Part shown: in pieces, positions 61,993 to 64,000 of the stretch
Layout: each line of letters opens with the position of its first letter
Position numbering within the stretch: position 1 is the first letter of the stretch
NCBI RefSeq assembly: GCF_003330845.1
Contig: NZ_CP026121.1
Span: forward strand, 4,011,501-4,075,500
DNA: 64,000 nt
Direction: 5' to 3'
Source: Streptomyces sp. Go-475
Lineage (GTDB): Bacteria; Actinomycetota; Actinomycetes; Streptomycetales; Streptomycetaceae
Program-made: the position numbers and the translations under genes
Notes under the pieces: generated by a model
Told to the model about the DNA's origin: nothing
Seen by the model: only the letters and a program-made list of their open reading frames with translations
The model's database searches: none

Positions 61993-62552
61993 TTCCTCTA
62001 AATTCTGCACCTTGACCCGCGTTGCCCGAAATGGCGGACGCGAGTCGAGTCGGTTATAGGACGAACGGCTTGTCCTCGGCACTACAACTACACCATCTGT
62101 CCAGCCGCGTCGGCCAAACCGATGGAATTGCCCCTCCAGGTGTTCATCAGCGACGGAAGCCGATGGACCATGCCATAGCGGACAGTCACGCCACTGTGAC
62201 GATCAGTCACAGGACGATCAGGAGTCACCAGACCCCCCAAAGCGTGCAATGCTGAGATTCCACCCATAGTGCAGCACTACGGGACGGAAGGAGCCCTCCC
62301 CGGACTCCTTGTCCTATTTTGGCATGAGGAGGGGCAAGGGGCGCAAGGGCCACGTACGTGTAGTCCGTCACGCTTGGCCTACTTGAGAGGTACGCCCGGA
62401 TCGGGTCCTACGTCCCTTGCTGACGAAGCCTCAGGAAACGCACAGTCCGCTGCAGGAACTCGGTGCGAGGACGAAACCCCAAATCGGGCGGTTCGTCAAA
62501 CGTCAGTTCGTTACCGACCACGAGCGCTCCGTACGGAACGCGAGGTCAGAGG
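61993..62552. other. 560-bp region upstream of bldC
   Basis: No gene is supported. It has a TGTGAC/GTCACA palindrome at 62195-62211 with a 5-base centre, and several less GC-rich patches. The bldC promoter must lie here on the minus strand, but I could not assign it. Confidence 0.5.
62195..62211. promoter_or_regulatory. TGTGAC palindrome
   Basis: TGTGACGATCAGTCACA is a perfect inverted repeat with 6-bp arms and a 5-bp centre. It looks like a Crp-type site but has a 7-base gap between TGTGA and TCACA, where Crp needs 6. It may bind another dimeric regulator. Confidence 0.45.
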
Positions 62553-63398
62553 TCAGTTCGCCGACCGCAGATCCCGTACGGAACGCCACCGCTCCACGAG
62601 CCGGGCGTACGCCGCCCCCGCGGCCGTGCCGTCGCCCCGGCGCAGCGCGGCGATGCCCTCGGCCACGTCCGCCGCCGAGTGGTCGTCCTCCAGGGCGCCG
62701 GCCGGCAGGGCGTGCACCAGGCCGCCGTAGTCCAGCTCCACGAGCGAACGCGGGTGGAACTCCTCCAGCCAGCGCCCGACGTCCATCAGGCCGTCGATCA
62801 GCGGCCCCTCGTCCATGGCCTCCCGCAGGGCCCGCAGGCCCCGGGCCACGCGCCGCCGGGCCTGGACCATGGGCGTGCGGTAGCGGAGCACGGGCGGGCT
62901 GTCGACCGAGGCGCCCTTGTCGTACTCGCGCTCCTCGTCGGAGACGAGCACGAACCAGTTGATCGGCACCTGCCAGGTCGCCGTACGGATCCACGGCCGG
63001 GCGTCCGGGTTGATCGCCAGCCAGCGCTCGTAGTCCTGGGCGGCCTGGCGGCGCAGGACGGGCGGCAGGACCGCGTCCAGGACCGGCGGCGGCAGCTCCT
63101 CCGAGAGCTCCTCCAGGGCCAGCCAGCCGCGCAGCCGGGTGCGCCAGGGGCAGACGCAGACGACCCCGTCCACGTCGAGCACGAAGGCGTCCTCGCTCTC
63201 GTGCACCGGCACCGGGACCGGCGGAGTGGGCGCCAAGTCGGCCAGGGCGCGCCGGAGTTCGTCCTGGTACGAGGGGCGGTCCGGGCGGCGGGCGTAGCGG
63301 GCCCAGTGGCCGCGCTCCGGCTCGGGGAAGGCGGCCAGCGGTTCGTACACGCGCAGATAGCTCGCGTAGGGGACGATCACCGAGGACACCTTGGGCAC
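62553..63398 (-). CDS. Conserved hypothetical protein upstream of bldC
   Basis: The 281-residue protein has no signal peptide or membrane segment. It begins [24 protein letters not shown] and contains [16 protein letters not shown] and [19 protein letters not shown], which look like a soluble actinobacterial family of unknown function. GTG 63398 has GGGAG upstream. It is divergent from vdh. In S. coelicolor a protein of unknown function sits in this position. Confidence 0.75.
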   Translation of the reverse strand: MPKVSSVIVPYASYLRVYEPLAAFPEPERGHWARYARRPDRPSYQDELRRALADLAPTPPVPVPVHESEDAFVLDVDGVVCVCPWRTRLRGWLALEELSEELPPPVLDAVLPPVLRRQAAQDYERWLAINPDARPWIRTATWQVPINWFVLVSDEEREYDKGASVDSPPVLRYRTPMVQARRRVARGLRALREAMDEGPLIDGLMDVGRWLEEFHPRSLVELDYGGLVHALPAGALEDDHSAADVAEGIAALRRGDGTAAGAAYARLVERWRSVRDLRSAN

Positions 63399-63621
63399 GC
63401 CTGCTCCCTCCCCCGCGCACCGCCGTGAAAACCTGCGGAACCCACTCACGATCGCGCGGGAAATCTATGCAAATCGTCGCACGGCTGTACTCCGGTCGGA
63501 GGTGATCCTGTGCACTGTGCGGTCGGCGGGCCGAACAGGCTCTAATCTCATGCTCAACAGTCCCCGCCACCCGCACGGGAGCTGGTCTCCACCCGCCGCA
63601 ACTTACTCAGGAGTCACCACA

Positions 63622-64000
63622 GTGACCGACGTAACCGGCGCACCTGCTGATGTACTGCACACCCTGTTCCACTCGGACCAGGGGGGTCATGAGCAAGTCG
63701 TGCTCTGCCAGGACCGCGCGAGCGGCCTCAAGGCCGTCATCGCCCTCCACTCCACCGCCCTGGGCCCCGCGCTCGGCGGTACGCGCTTCTACCCGTACGC
63801 GACCGAGGCGGAGGCCGTCGCCGACGCGCTGAACCTCGCCCGCGGGATGTCGTACAAGAACGCCATGGCCGGGCTCGACCACGGCGGCGGCAAGGCCGTG
63901 ATCATCGGCGACCCGGAGCGGATCAAGACCGAGGAGCTGCTGCTGGCCTACGGCCGGTTCGTGGCCTCGCTCGGCGGCCGGTACGTCACCGCCTGCGACG
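63622..64000 (+). CDS. vdh: Valine (branched-chain amino acid) dehydrogenase, N-terminal part
   Basis: The first 126 residues are visible before the window ends. They include the catalytic Lys region [20 protein letters not shown] of Leu/Val/Phe dehydrogenases and the opening [19 protein letters not shown]. The enzyme deaminates valine and related amino acids with NAD. It supplies branched-chain precursors for macrolides in Streptomyces. GTG 63622 has CAGGAG 8 bases upstream. A TAATCT box at 63543 may be its -10. Confidence 0.9.
   Translation, partial: MTDVTGAPADVLHTLFHSDQGGHEQVVLCQDRASGLKAVIALHSTALGPALGGTRFYPYATEAEAVADALNLARGMSYKNAMAGLDHGGGKAVIIGDPERIKTEELLLAYGRFVASLGGRYVTACD

Noticed and set aside
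62195..62211. Crp binding site upstream of bldC
   Set aside because: The gap between TGTGA and TCACA is 7 bases, one more than the Crp site requires.

Overview
The window is high-GC actinobacterial DNA, almost certainly a Streptomyces chromosome. Coding capacity is dense, many starts are GTG, some genes look leaderless, and several genes are recognisable Streptomyces proteins: an AtrA-type TetR regulator beside a type II NADH dehydrogenase, an NsdA-family regulator, BldC, HrpA and valine dehydrogenase. The gene order agrees with what I remember of the S. coelicolor SCO4121 to SCO4089 interval, read from memory and not searched. A parS-like palindrome fits the oriC-proximal core of the chromosome.

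Layout. 1-7.7 kb: end of an MFS transporter, a PAS/PP2C/ATPase phosphatase, ndh divergent from atrA, then an ECF sigma factor fused to a zinc-finger domain, a membrane segment and an outside carbohydrate-binding-like domain. 7.6-17.1 kb: a large SARP/NB-ARC/TPR regulator, an asparagine-synthetase/lasso-cyclase-like protein with eroded active-site motifs, an NsdA-like regulator and an L-2-hydroxyglutarate oxidase. Copies of an intergenic repeat lie at both ends of this stretch. 17.4-22.3 kb: trmB, PrsW-type protease, aldo/keto reductase, an M23 peptidase behind a c-di-AMP (ydaO-type) riboswitch, and initiator tRNA-Met.

22.4-25.6 kb: a small riboflavin-type regulon: a domain-swapped deaminase/reductase, a MarR regulator and ribA, joined by three similar TTCAA-type palindromes. 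25.7-34 kb: a SigB/SigF-family sigma factor with an apparent self-type promoter, two paralogous MarR regulators, a PP2C phosphatase, and a compact RsbR-RsbS-RsbT-(ATPase/PP2C) stressosome operon, followed by YihY, PAP2 and small stress-type membrane proteins. 34.4-37.4 kb: a small accessory patch (XRE-TPR regulator, DUF6415-like protein and others) ending at a duplicated 3' half of tRNA-Lys.

37.5-42.7 kb: DEAD-box helicase with an RGG tail, a lipoprotein, a small zincin, a metallophosphoesterase, then tRNA-Glu, tRNA-Asp, parS and tRNA-Phe. 42.96-54.82 kb: an actinomycete integrative and conjugative element (AICE) bounded by 108-bp direct repeats made from the 3' end of tRNA-Phe and its terminator. 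It carries integrase (frameshifted), xis, a prim-pol/DUF3631 replication pair with an iteron-like array, FtsK-type TraB, spread proteins, a PycTM-like membrane protein, a KorSA-like GntR repressor and a gamma-glutamylcyclotransferase-like cargo protein. 54.8-64 kb: core genes again: FAD monooxygenase, hrpA, a second identical tRNA-Asp, bldC with a good terminator, a conserved hypothetical protein and the start of vdh.

The strongest items for a second look are the integrase frameshift, the PycTM-like protein inside the conjugation operon, the parS site next to the insertion point, the self-contained stressosome locus, the ECF-carbohydrate-binding fusion and the orphan lasso-cyclase-like gene. 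Everything here was read by eye; no database search was run.
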